NCBI GenBank assembly: GCA_027315365.1 | Contig: DAHUYF010000193.1 | Coordinates: 33,819 to 97,818, forward strand | Direction of reading: 5' to 3' | Length of the DNA: 64,000 nt | Source: Rhodospirillales bacterium | GTDB taxonomy: Bacteria; Pseudomonadota; Alphaproteobacteria; ATCC43930; CGMCC-115725 | Shown: piece by piece, positions 45,656 through 53,708 of the stretch | Layout of the letters: the number at the start of each line of letters is the position of its first letter | How positions within the stretch are numbered: the stretch's first letter is position 1 | The notes under the pieces: model-generated | What the model saw: the letters and a program-made list of their open reading frames with translations, nothing else | What the model was told of the DNA's origin: nothing | The model's database searches: none | Made by a program: the position numbers and the translations under genes

Positions 45656-46645
45656 ATGCCGGATATGTCGGGCGTGCAACGCATCGCCGCGGTCGAGATC
45701 GTCGCTCCGGCGCGGCTGCATCTCGGCTTTCTCGATCTCGATGGCGGCCTCGGCCGGCGCTTCGGCAGCTTGGGCCTCGCCATCGACGGTTTTGCGACGC
45801 GGCTCGCTCTCGCGCGCGCCGCGACGCCGGTCGCCAGCGGCACCGGCGCCGCGCGCACGCTCGACGGCATCGCGCGCCTCGCCGAAGCGTTCAACCGCTC
45901 GCCGAACGTGGCATTGACGGTGTCGGAAACCATCCCCGAGCATGCCGGTCTCGGCTCCGGCACCCAGATCGGCCTCGCCGCCGCCGCCGCTTTCGCCCGC
46001 CTCGAGGGCATCGGCGTTGCGGCGAGCGAACTCGCTGCGATGATCGGCCGCGGCGTCCGCTCGGGCATCGGCATCGGCATCTTCGAGCAGGGTGGGTTCC
46101 TCGTCGACGGCGGGCGCCGCACGGAAGGCGGCGCCGCTCCGATCGTCGCACGGCTGCCCTTTCCGCGCGACTGGCGCATCGTGCTGGTCCTCGATCCGAC
46201 GCGCCAGGGCCTGCATGGCAGCGGCGAGAGCAGCGCATTCGCAGCGCTGCCGCCGTTCTCGCCCGCGCTCGCCGGCCGGCTTTGCCGCCAGGTCCTGCTG
46301 CGCCTGCTGCCCGGCTTGGCGGAACATGATTTCGCCGCTGTGTCGCTGGCGCTCGGCGCGATCCAAAGCGAGCTCGGCGACTATTTCAGCGGCGCGCAGC
46401 ACGGCCGCTACAGCAGCCCGGCGGTTGCCGCGGCCCTCGCCTGGGCAGCGGCGCAGGGCATCGCCGGGATCGGCCAGAGCTCGTGGGGACCGACCGGCTT
46501 CGCGCTGGTCGACAGCGAGGGGCGCGCGACGGCACTCGCCGCGGCGCTGCGCCAGCGCTTCGACGGCGCCGACGCGCCCACGTGCCGCATCGTCGCCGGC
46601 TTGAACCGCGGCGCCGAGATATCGATCATAGAGAGCGAGCCATGA
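45656..46645 (+). CDS. beta-ribofuranosylaminobenzene 5'-phosphate synthase
   Basis: A 329-residue GHMP-kinase-fold enzyme that condenses PRPP with p-hydroxybenzoate or p-aminobenzoate, the first committed step of methanopterin synthesis. Seen: VEIVAPARLHLGFLDLDGGLGRRFGSLG at the N terminus (residues about 13-40) and the GHMP loop PEHAGLGSGTQ at about 94-104. This is the methylotroph counterpart of Orf4/MptG. An ATG at 45665 is an alternative start. It opens the operon and overlaps mtdB by ATGA. Confidence 0.9.
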   Translation: MPDMSGVQRIAAVEIVAPARLHLGFLDLDGGLGRRFGSLGLAIDGFATRLALARAATPVASGTGAARTLDGIARLAEAFNRSPNVALTVSETIPEHAGLGSGTQIGLAAAAAFARLEGIGVAASELAAMIGRGVRSGIGIGIFEQGGFLVDGGRRTEGGAAPIVARLPFPRDWRIVLVLDPTRQGLHGSGESSAFAALPPFSPALAGRLCRQVLLRLLPGLAEHDFAAVSLALGAIQSELGDYFSGAQHGRYSSPAVAAALAWAAAQGIAGIGQSSWGPTGFALVDSEGRATALAAALRQRFDGADAPTCRIVAGLNRGAEISIIESEP

Positions 46646-47532
46646 GCCAGCCACGCATCCTGCACTTCCTTACGCCCCTTGCCAATGTCAGCCCCTTCGA
46701 CGTGAACATGGCCGCCGACGCCGGTTTCGTCATCGCGAGCTACACCAACATCTCGCTCGGGGACGTCCCGGCATTGACGCAGGACGCGATGTTCTCGCGG
46801 GCGCCGGACAACGCGGCGAAGACCTGCCTGTTCATCGGCGGTCGCGACGCGCTGCTGGCGCTCGACATGCTCGCGGCCGCCAAGGGGGCGATGTTCCCGC
46901 CCTTCGAGATCTCGCTGTTCGCCGACCCCTCCGGCGCCTTCACCACCGCCGGTGCCATGATCGCGTGCGTCGAGCGGCGCCTCAAGGCGCAGCGCGCCAC
47001 GCTGGCCGGCAGCAAGGTGGCGGTGTTCGGCGCCAAGGGCGTGGTCGGCGGCATTTGCGGCGTCATCGCCGCCGAAGCCGGCGCCGAGGTGACGCTTGTC
47101 GCGCATGATCGCAGCGCGTCCGTGGCGGAGAAGGCAGCCGAATTCTCGCGCCGCTTCGGCCGCCCCTTCGCCGCCGCCGACGGCAGCACGGAGGCCGGGC
47201 GGCGCGCCGTGCTCGCGACAGCCGACATCGTGCTTGCCGCGGCCCGCGCCGGCGTGCAGGTGCTGCCGCGCGACGAGCTTGCCGCGGCGCGACAGCTCAA
47301 GGTCGCCGCCGACATCAACGCGGTGCCGCCGCCCGGCATCGAAGGGGTCGACGTCAAGGCCGACGGCGCTCCGATTCCGGGCAGCCCCGCCGTCGGCATC
47401 GGCGCGCTCGCCATCGGCGAGATCAAGTTCCGCGTGCAGCACGCGCTGCTACAGCGCATTCACGATGCGCAAAAGGCACAGTGCCTGGATTTCCGGGACG
47501 CCTATCGCACGGCGCTCGATCTTGTCGGCTGA
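46642..47532 (+). CDS. mtdB: NAD(P)-dependent methylene-H4MPT dehydrogenase
   Basis: A 296-residue dehydrogenase oxidising methylene-H4MPT to methenyl-H4MPT. Seen: LTPLANVSPFDVNMAADAG at the N terminus, the KGAMFPPFEISLFADPSGAFTTA substrate region, and a Rossmann motif VFGAKGVVGG at about 128-137. This is the MtdB type, specific for H4MPT. It is ATGA-coupled to the RFAP synthase gene; the next gene may start inside its last 11 bases. Confidence 0.94.
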   Translation: MSQPRILHFLTPLANVSPFDVNMAADAGFVIASYTNISLGDVPALTQDAMFSRAPDNAAKTCLFIGGRDALLALDMLAAAKGAMFPPFEISLFADPSGAFTTAGAMIACVERRLKAQRATLAGSKVAVFGAKGVVGGICGVIAAEAGAEVTLVAHDRSASVAEKAAEFSRRFGRPFAAADGSTEAGRRAVLATADIVLAAARAGVQVLPRDELAAARQLKVAADINAVPPPGIEGVDVKADGAPIPGSPAVGIGALAIGEIKFRVQHALLQRIHDAQKAQCLDFRDAYRTALDLVG

Positions 47533-48649
47533 CCGCCGCCCCGTGCTGATCGCGGCGCTCTCCGGCAGGGCGCTGGCTGCCGCTGCCCGGCGCGCAGGCG
47601 AGCGCGTCGTCGTGCTGGATCTCTTCGCCGACGAGGACACCGCGCGCTACGCCGAGCGCTGCCTCAAGCTGCCATCCGCCGGCGCCGGCGTCGACCGGGA
47701 CGCGCTGCTCGCCGCGGTCGAAGCGCTCGCGCCGGCGGCGCAGGGTCTCGTATACGGGGCGGGGTTCGAGCACGATCCGGCGCTGCTGACCGCACTCGCC
47801 GCGCGCGTGCCGCTGCTCGGCAACGCGCCGGAGACCGTGGCGGCGGTCAAGGACCCGTTTCGCCTCGCCGACCATCTCGCCCGCCTCGGGCTGCCGCACC
47901 CCGAGACCAGACGCGAGGTGCCGCCGCACCGCGACGGCAGCTGGCTGTGCAAAGCGGCCGGTGGCGCAGGCGGCAGCCACGTCACCGTCGCCACCGACCC
48001 GGCAGCGCCGCCGGGGAGCTATTTCCAGCGCCGCGTGGCCGGGCGCCCGCTCTCGGCGCTGTTCGCCGCGAACGGCCGCGCCGCCCGGGTTCTCGGCTTC
48101 AGCGAGCAATGGGTCGCGGCGGCCGCCGCCGCGCCCTTCCGCTATGGCGGCTGCGCCGGGCCGGTGGCGCTGGCGCAAACGCTCGCCGACGCCGTCGCCG
48201 AGGCCTGCGGCGCGCTCGCCGCGACGACCGGGCTCGTCGGCCTCAATTCGCTCGACCTGCTGGTCGAGGAAGAGCGCTTTCACGTCATCGAGATCAATCC
48301 GCGCCCTGGCGCGACGCTCGACCTGTTCGACGGCCGCGGCAGACTGCCGCTCTGGCGCATCCATCTCGACGCCGTCGGCGGCCGGCTGCCGCCGCCGACG
48401 GCGATGCCCGCCATGGTCCGCGCCGCCGCCATCCTCTACGCGCCCGGAGTCCTCGCGATTCCGCCCGACATGGCTTGGCCGCGCTGGACGGCAGATCGCG
48501 GGGCGCCCGGCGGCCGCGTCCCGACCGACGCCCCGGTGTGCACGGTGCATGCGGCAGCGGCAAGCGTGGCGGCGGCGCGGCGGCGGCTCGCGCGCCGCGC
48601 CGACCGGCTTCTGGCGCGGCTTGCCGGCAGCGCCGCAGCGCCGGCTTAA
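47522..48649 (+). CDS. ATP-grasp protein of the H4MPT gene cluster
   Basis: A roughly 375-residue ATP-grasp ligase-like protein found between mtdB and mch in methylotrophs (OrfY-type). Seen: a Rossmann-like start LIAALSGRALAAAARRAGERVVVLDLF, SWLCKAAGGAGGSHV as a nucleotide-site segment, and FHVIEINPRPGATLDLF with the metal-binding Glu/Asn pair. The partner substrates are unknown. It is needed for H4MPT-linked metabolism by association. The start is uncertain: TTG 47522 gives a leader of natural length; GTG 47543 is the alternative. No clear Shine-Dalgarno. Confidence 0.82.
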   Translation: MSADRRPVLIAALSGRALAAAARRAGERVVVLDLFADEDTARYAERCLKLPSAGAGVDRDALLAAVEALAPAAQGLVYGAGFEHDPALLTALAARVPLLGNAPETVAAVKDPFRLADHLARLGLPHPETRREVPPHRDGSWLCKAAGGAGGSHVTVATDPAAPPGSYFQRRVAGRPLSALFAANGRAARVLGFSEQWVAAAAAAPFRYGGCAGPVALAQTLADAVAEACGALAATTGLVGLNSLDLLVEEERFHVIEINPRPGATLDLFDGRGRLPLWRIHLDAVGGRLPPPTAMPAMVRAAAILYAPGVLAIPPDMAWPRWTADRGAPGGRVPTDAPVCTVHAAAASVAAARRRLARRADRLLARLAGSAAAPA

Positions 48650-48664
48650 TCAAGGGAGGATCGG

Positions 48665-49651
48665 ATGGAACCGCCGTCATCGCCGCTAAGCGTGAACGCC
48701 TTGAGCGCGCCCCTCGTCGCGGCGCTGCTGCACGACCGGGCGGCGCTCCGGCTCGGCGTCGCGCTGGACGCGTGCGGCGCCACGCTGGTTGATGCCGGCA
48801 TCGCCGCGCCGGGCGGTCTCGAAGCCGGCCGGCGCATCGCCGAGATCTGTCTCGCCGGCCTCGGACGCGTCAGCCTCGTGCCGGGCGACGCGGCGTGGCC
48901 GTGGCTCGTCAGCGTGCATACGGCGCAGCCGGTGCTTGCCTGTCTCGGCAGCCAGTATGCCGGCTGGAGCCTGCAGCATCAGGAGGGCGATCAGAATTTT
49001 TTCGCCCTGGGCTCGGGACCGGGGCGCAGCCTTGCCGCCAAGGAGCCGATCTTTGCCGATCTCGGCTATCGCGACCGCGCCGAGGAGACGGTGCTGGTGC
49101 TCGAGGTCGACCGCGCGCCGCCGACGGCGCTGCTGCGCCACGCCGCGGCGGAATGCGGCGTCGCGCCCGAGCGCCTCACCGTGATCATGACGCCGACGCA
49201 GAGCCTTGCCGGAACGGTGCAGATCGTCGCGCGCTCGCTCGAGGTCGCGCTGCACAAGGCGCACAGCCTGCATTTCCCGCTGGCGCACATCGTCGACGGC
49301 TGCGGCGCGGCACCGCTGCCGCCGCCGGCACCCGATTTCGTGCAGGCGATGGGCCGCACCAACGATGCGATCCTTTACGCCGGCACCGTGCAGCTCTTCG
49401 TCGCCGGCGCCGAAGCCGAGGCCGAGGCGCTGGCCGATCGGCTGCCCAGCGGCGCCAGCCGCGATTACGGGCGCCCCTTCGCCGAAACCTTCGCCGCCTA
49501 CAAGGGCGATTTCTACCAGATCGACCCGCTGCTCTTCAGCCCGGGGCTGGTGCAGGTGACGGCGCTGGCGAGCGGCCGCACCTTCCGCCGCGGCCGCCAC
49601 GATCCCGATCTCATCGCCCGCTCCTTCGCCGTGGCGCCGCCGCGCGCATGA
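48665..49651 (+). CDS. mch: methenyl-H4MPT cyclohydrolase
   Basis: A 328-residue enzyme hydrolysing methenyl-H4MPT to formyl-H4MPT. Seen: VSVHTAQPVLACLGSQYAGW, FFALGSGPGRSLA, LTVIMTPTQSLAGTVQIVARSLEVALHK segments (read in parts) and LPSGASRDYGRPF. The family length is normal. AAGGGAGGATCGG precedes the ATG, the strongest ribosome binding site in this operon. It is ATGA-coupled to the RimK-like gene. Confidence 0.95.
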   Translation: MEPPSSPLSVNALSAPLVAALLHDRAALRLGVALDACGATLVDAGIAAPGGLEAGRRIAEICLAGLGRVSLVPGDAAWPWLVSVHTAQPVLACLGSQYAGWSLQHQEGDQNFFALGSGPGRSLAAKEPIFADLGYRDRAEETVLVLEVDRAPPTALLRHAAAECGVAPERLTVIMTPTQSLAGTVQIVARSLEVALHKAHSLHFPLAHIVDGCGAAPLPPPAPDFVQAMGRTNDAILYAGTVQLFVAGAEAEAEALADRLPSGASRDYGRPFAETFAAYKGDFYQIDPLLFSPGLVQVTALASGRTFRRGRHDPDLIARSFAVAPPRA

Positions 49652-50520
49652 CGCGGATCGCGCTTTTCGTCGATGCGCCCGACTGGCACGCGCGGCGGCT
49701 TGCCGCCGCCTTTGCCGAGCATGGCGGCGAGACGGTGGTATGCTCGCTGCGCGCCTGCGCCTTCCGCCTCGGCGAGGGCGGCACGGGGATCGACATTCCC
49801 GGTTTCAGCGGCGGGCTGCCCGATGCCGTATTGGTGCGCGGCATCGCCGCCGGCAGCTTCGAGCAGGTGACGCTGCGTCTCGGCCTGCTGCACGCCCTCG
49901 CGACGGCGGGCGTGCCGGTGGTCAACGATGCCCGCGCCATCGAGCGCTGCGTCGACAAGGCGATGACCAGCTTCCTGCTGCACCGCGCCGGCCTGCCGAC
50001 GCCCGCCACCTTCGTCAGCGAGAGCGAGGCGGCGGCCGAGCGCTGGCGCGGCGAACGCCCCGAGGCGCAGGTGGCAAAGCCGCTCTTCGGCTCGCAGGGC
50101 CGAGGACTGGTGCGGCTCGTCGAAGGCGACGCGCTGCCGCCGCGCGAGCGCTACGGCGGCGTGCGCTACCTGCAACGCTTCGTCGGCCGGGAGAGCGACT
50201 GGCGCGACTTCCGCGTCATGGTCATCGGCGGCGAACCGGTCGCCGCGATGATCCGGCGCGGCCGCTCCTGGATCACCAATGTCGGGCGCGGCGGGCGCTG
50301 CGAGCCAACGCAGATGTCGGAGCCGCTGGGCCGCCTCAGCCTCGCCGCCGCCGGCGCCGTCGGCGCCGACTATGCCGGCGTCGATCTCATCGAGGACGAT
50401 GACGGCGGACTGCAGCTGCTCGAGGTGAATTCCATGCCCGCCTGGAAGGGGCTGCAAAGCGTCGCCGCCTGCGACATCGCCGGACGTGTTGCCGCCCATG
50501 TGCTCGCCCGGCTCGGCTGA
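49648..50520 (+). CDS. RimK-like ATP-grasp ligase of the H4MPT cluster (Orf5 type)
   Basis: A 290-residue ATP-grasp protein. Seen: CVDKAMTSFLLHRAGLPTPAT, the nucleotide-site AQVAKPLFGSQGRGLVRL, FVGRESDWRDFRVMVIG, and LLEVNSMPAWKGLQ with the metal-ligand pair. RimK relatives join glutamate to acids or amines. Methylofuran of methylotrophs carries a long polyglutamate chain, so this protein could be the chain-extending ligase; that is inference. It lies between mch and the CitG-like gene, as in Methylorubrum. Confidence 0.85.
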   Translation: MTRIALFVDAPDWHARRLAAAFAEHGGETVVCSLRACAFRLGEGGTGIDIPGFSGGLPDAVLVRGIAAGSFEQVTLRLGLLHALATAGVPVVNDARAIERCVDKAMTSFLLHRAGLPTPATFVSESEAAAERWRGERPEAQVAKPLFGSQGRGLVRLVEGDALPPRERYGGVRYLQRFVGRESDWRDFRVMVIGGEPVAAMIRRGRSWITNVGRGGRCEPTQMSEPLGRLSLAAAGAVGADYAGVDLIEDDDGGLQLLEVNSMPAWKGLQSVAACDIAGRVAAHVLARLG

Positions 50521-51370
50521 TCCTGGCGGCCCGGCCGCGGCGTTGCGCCAGGCCTATCTCGCCGCCTGCCTCGCCGAGCTCGACGCGCTGAAGCCGGGCA
50601 ACGTCCACATCCATGCCGCGGGACACGGCATGTCGGTCGAGGATTTTCGCGTCAGCGCGCGCGTCTCCGCGCCGCCGCTGGCGGCGCGCGGCAGCCCGGT
50701 CGGCCGCCGCATCCTGGAGGCGGTGGCGGCGACGCGCGCGGCGGTCGGTTGCAACACCAATCTCGGCATCGTGCTGCTGGCGGCACCGCTGCTGGCGGCA
50801 GCAGAAAGCGCCGGGCCCGGCGGGTTGCGTGCATCGCTCGCCCGCGTCCTGGCGAGCCTCACCGTCGCCGATGCGGTTGCCGCCTACGAGGCGATCCGGC
50901 TCGCCGCGCCCGCCGGGCTCGGCCGCGTCGCCGACCAGGACGCGGCCGCGGCGCCGACGATCGACCTGCGGCGGGCGATGGCGATGGCGGCGGAACGCGA
51001 CAGCATCGCACGGCAATACGCGACCGATTACGCCGACATCTTCGCGATCGGCGTCGCGCGGCTGCGCGCCGAGGAAGCCGCAGGCACCGCCCCCGAGTGG
51101 GCGGCATCCCACGTTTACCTGGATTTTCTCGCCACGCTCCCCGACAGCCACCTCCGCCGCAAGCACGGCGACGGCGCGGCCGAGGCGGTGCGCGCCGAAG
51201 CGGCGGCGCTCGCGGCCGCGCTCGCCCACGCCGCCGGCGATGGGCGGCGGGCGGCGCTGCTCGACTTCGATCGAAGCCTGAAGCAACGCGGCTTCAATCC
51301 CGGCAGCTCCGCCGATCTCAGCGTTGCGAGCTTGCTTGCGCTCGCCTGCGAGAATATCCTCGGCGGCTAA
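50498..51370 (+). CDS. triphosphoribosyl-dephospho-CoA synthase-like protein (Orf7 type)
   Basis: A 290-residue all-helical CitG/MdcB-like protein. Seen: [20 protein letters not shown] at the N terminus, [19 protein letters not shown] and [15 protein letters not shown]. CitG transfers an ADP-ribosyl-like group from ATP onto dephospho-CoA. In H4MPT clusters the partner is unknown and may be a cofactor ribosyl step. The ATG at 50498 overlaps the previous gene by 23 bp; a GTG at 50486 is an alternative. It precedes fae. Confidence 0.85.
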   Translation: MCSPGSADPGGPAAALRQAYLAACLAELDALKPGNVHIHAAGHGMSVEDFRVSARVSAPPLAARGSPVGRRILEAVAATRAAVGCNTNLGIVLLAAPLLAAAESAGPGGLRASLARVLASLTVADAVAAYEAIRLAAPAGLGRVADQDAAAAPTIDLRRAMAMAAERDSIARQYATDYADIFAIGVARLRAEEAAGTAPEWAASHVYLDFLATLPDSHLRRKHGDGAAEAVRAEAAALAAALAHAAGDGRRAALLDFDRSLKQRGFNPGSSADLSVASLLALACENILGG

Positions 51371-51440
51371 TAATAAGAAAAATCCTCAGGAAGCCTTCCC
51401 GTCTTGCCCCACGACGACATCACATAAGGGAGTGAAAACC

Positions 51441-51953
51441 ATGGCGAAAATTTCCAAACTGTCGGTTGGAGAAGCACTGACCGGTGACGGCAATGAAGTG
51501 GCGCATATCGACTTGATCATCGGGCCGCGCGGCAGCGCCGCGGAGACCGCCTTCTGCCACACGCTGACGAGCCAGCGCGAGGGCGTGAACGGCTTGCTGG
51601 CAGTGATCGGTCCGAACCTGATGTGCAAGCCCAACACCGTCATGTTCAACAAGGTGACCATCAAGAACGCCAAGCAGGCCGTGCAGATGTTCGGCCCGGC
51701 GCAGCGCGGGGTAGCGACGGCGGTGGCCGATTGCGTCAAGGACGGCACCATCCCGGTCGAGGAAGCCGACGATCTCTTCATCTCGGTCGGCGTCTTCATC
51801 CACTGGGAAGCGAGCGACGACAAGAAGATCCAGGACTACAACTACGAGGCGACGAAGCTCGCGATCAAGCGCGCCGTGTCCGGCGAGCCGACGGCGCGCC
51901 AGATGCTGGAGCAGCGGGGTTCTGTCGCTCATCCCTTCGCCGCGCATAATTAA
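51441..51953 (+). CDS. fae: formaldehyde-activating enzyme
   Basis: A 170-residue enzyme that condenses formaldehyde with H4MPT to methylene-H4MPT. Seen: the active-site region [17 protein letters not shown] near residue 20, [36 protein letters not shown] and [12 protein letters not shown]. Length is normal and no fused domain is present. TAAGGGAGTG precedes the ATG. It is the last gene of this operon. A 7-bp hairpin with a 3-base loop (51974-51990) lies just beyond, between fae and the convergent HisA-like gene. Confidence 0.96.
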   Translation: MAKISKLSVGEALTGDGNEVAHIDLIIGPRGSAAETAFCHTLTSQREGVNGLLAVIGPNLMCKPNTVMFNKVTIKNAKQAVQMFGPAQRGVATAVADCVKDGTIPVEEADDLFISVGVFIHWEASDDKKIQDYNYEATKLAIKRAVSGEPTARQMLEQRGSVAHPFAAHN

Positions 51954-51973
51954 GGGACCGCGAGGAGACGATG

Positions 51974-51990
51974 GGCCGCGCGGCGCGGCC
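51974..51990. terminator. GC hairpin between convergent fae and HisA-like genes
   Basis: GGCCGCG (51974-51980), loop CGG, CGCGGCC (51984-51990). It touches the HisA-like stop codon at its right edge. There is no U-run on either strand, so it would be a weak or Rho-assisted bidirectional stop at best. Confidence 0.4.
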
Positions 51991-52703
51991 TATCGCTCCG
52001 CGGCGAACGCCGCCGCACTGGCGCGGTCGATCCGGCCGTCGTGCAGGGCTGTGGCCACCAGAGCACCGGCGACGCCCAGCGTTGCCAGGGTGGCGATGTC
52101 GTGCGCGTCGCGCACGCCACCGGCGGCAAACACTCGCCGCGACCCGGCGCGCCGGCGCACCTCCTCGAGCCGCGCAAGATCGGGCCCCGCACCGCTACCG
52201 ACGCGGCTCAGCGTCATCACGATGACGCGGTCCGGCCAAAGCTGCGCCCGGGTCTCCACTTCGGCGGGGCCGAGAAAGCGATCGCCGCGATAATCGAGGG
52301 AGAGCACGCAGCCGGCGGCATCCCGGCCGGCCCCGGCCAGCTCCTCCGCGGCGGCAAGCGTCTCGCTGCCGAGCACCGGGACGAGGCCGGTGGCGGCGAC
52401 GGCGACGGTCGCAGCCGCGGTGGTCAGGCCGGCATCGATCCAGAACTCGATCCCGGGATGCCGCCGGGCCAGCGCCGCGACGACGGCGCGATGGCTGCCG
52501 CAGCCTTCAATGGCATCGAGATCGGCGATATAAAACCGCCGGAACGGCGCCAGCGCCAGCAGCCCGTCAACCACCGCGCCGGGTTCGCTGCTCGGCGCGA
52601 GCGGTGAGCGAATGGGCTGATAGCGGGCGCGGTCGCCGGCACGTGCATGGACCACCTCGCCGCCCTTGAGATCGAGCACCGGCACGATCGAGAACGAGCC
52701 CAT
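51990..52703 (-). CDS. HisA-like TIM-barrel protein of the H4MPT cluster
   Basis: A 237-residue protein of the HisA/HisF fold. Seen: IVPVLDLKGGEVVHARAGDR at the N terminus, RFYIADLDAIEG, EFWIDAGLT, PVLGSETL, VLSLDYRGDRF and FAAGGVRDAHD. The catalytic Asp positions of HisA appear kept (VLDLKGG; LSLDYRG). HisA-like members of this kind accompany methanopterin/methylofuran genes and are not thought to be histidine enzymes. It is transcribed opposite its neighbours. The start at 52703 is supported by AAGGGGTGATC upstream, which itself lies in the start region of the divergent ATP-grasp gene. Confidence 0.82.
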   Translation of the reverse strand: MGSFSIVPVLDLKGGEVVHARAGDRARYQPIRSPLAPSSEPGAVVDGLLALAPFRRFYIADLDAIEGCGSHRAVVAALARRHPGIEFWIDAGLTTAAATVAVAATGLVPVLGSETLAAAEELAGAGRDAAGCVLSLDYRGDRFLGPAEVETRAQLWPDRVIVMTLSRVGSGAGPDLARLEEVRRRAGSRRVFAAGGVRDAHDIATLATLGVAGALVATALHDGRIDRASAAAFAAER

Positions 52704-52718
52704 CGGAAAGATCACCCC

Positions 52719-53708
52719 TTGCGCCTCTTCGCCTTCGAGTATGTCACAGCCGGCGGATGGCGCGAAATCGCCGCGGCGCCATCGCTCATCGCCGAAGGCG
52801 CCATGATGCTGGGGGCGCTGGTGCGCGATCTCCGGCGCCTGCCGGGGCTCGACATCGTCGTCGCGGCCGATCCGGCGCTGGCGCCGGGCGCGCCCGGCGC
52901 GAGCCGCGCGGCCATCGACGCCGACGATCTCCGCGGCTCCTGGAGCCGCATCGCCGCGGGCTGCGACCTGGTCTGGCCGATCGCACCCGAGACCGCCGGA
53001 TTGCTCGAAGAGGTGGTGCGCCTGGCGGCGGCGGCCGGTTGCGAGGTGCTGGCGAGCCGCGGCCAGGCGCTCGCCGTCGCGCGCAGCAAGGCGGCGACCG
53101 CCGAGCGGCTGGGCGCGCACGGCATCCCCGTCGTCGCCACGCGCGCGCTCGAGGCGACCCCGCCCGCGGCAGCCGAGGGCTGGGTGGTGAAGCCCGATGA
53201 CGGCGCCGGCGCCGTCGACACCGTGCTCGTCGCCGGACCGGCGGCGCTGGCCGACCGCCGCAGACAGGGGACCGGCCGCGGCTTCGTCGTGCAGCCCTTT
53301 ATCGCCGGCGAGCCGCTGTCGCTGTCCCTGCTGGCGCAGGACGGCGAGGCGTGGCTGCTCTGCTGCAACCGCCAGGACCTGGCCGTGGTGGATGGCCGGT
53401 TCCGCTATCGCGGCGGCGTGGTCGGCGGCGCCGAGGCGCGCCGCGCCGCGCTGCAGCCGCTGGCGCAGCGCATCGCCGCCGCGCTTCCCGATCTCTGGGG
53501 CTATGTCGGCATCGATCTGATCGACGGCCGGGAGGGGCCGGTGGTGCTCGAGATCAACCCCCGCCTCACCACCTCCTATGTCGGCCTCGCCGACAGCATC
53601 GGCGTCAATCCCGCGGAGCTTGTCCTGGCGCTGCGCGAGCGCCGTCTCGTCGAGCTCATCCGGCCGCTCGCGCCGCTTCCCGTCCCGATCGCGGTGGGCG
53701 CCGCATGA
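52719..53708 (+). CDS. ATP-grasp protein, MfnD (tyramine-glutamate ligase)-like
   Basis: A roughly 329-residue ATP-grasp enzyme. Seen: FAFEYVTAGGW at the N terminus, SKAATAERLGAHGIPVVATR, WVVKPDDGAGAVDTVLV, GFVVQPFIAGEPLSLSLL and VVLEINPRLTTSYVGL with the metal pair. The N-terminal E(Y/F)xTGG-like start is characteristic of MfnD, which links tyramine and glutamate in methanofuran synthesis, and of methylotroph Orf17. TTG at 52719 is preferred, with GGAAAG upstream; no ATG fits. It is ATGA-coupled to the MfnF-like gene. Confidence 0.8.
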   Translation: MRLFAFEYVTAGGWREIAAAPSLIAEGAMMLGALVRDLRRLPGLDIVVAADPALAPGAPGASRAAIDADDLRGSWSRIAAGCDLVWPIAPETAGLLEEVVRLAAAAGCEVLASRGQALAVARSKAATAERLGAHGIPVVATRALEATPPAAAEGWVVKPDDGAGAVDTVLVAGPAALADRRRQGTGRGFVVQPFIAGEPLSLSLLAQDGEAWLLCCNRQDLAVVDGRFRYRGGVVGGAEARRAALQPLAQRIAAALPDLWGYVGIDLIDGREGPVVLEINPRLTTSYVGLADSIGVNPAELVLALRERRLVELIRPLAPLPVPIAVGAA

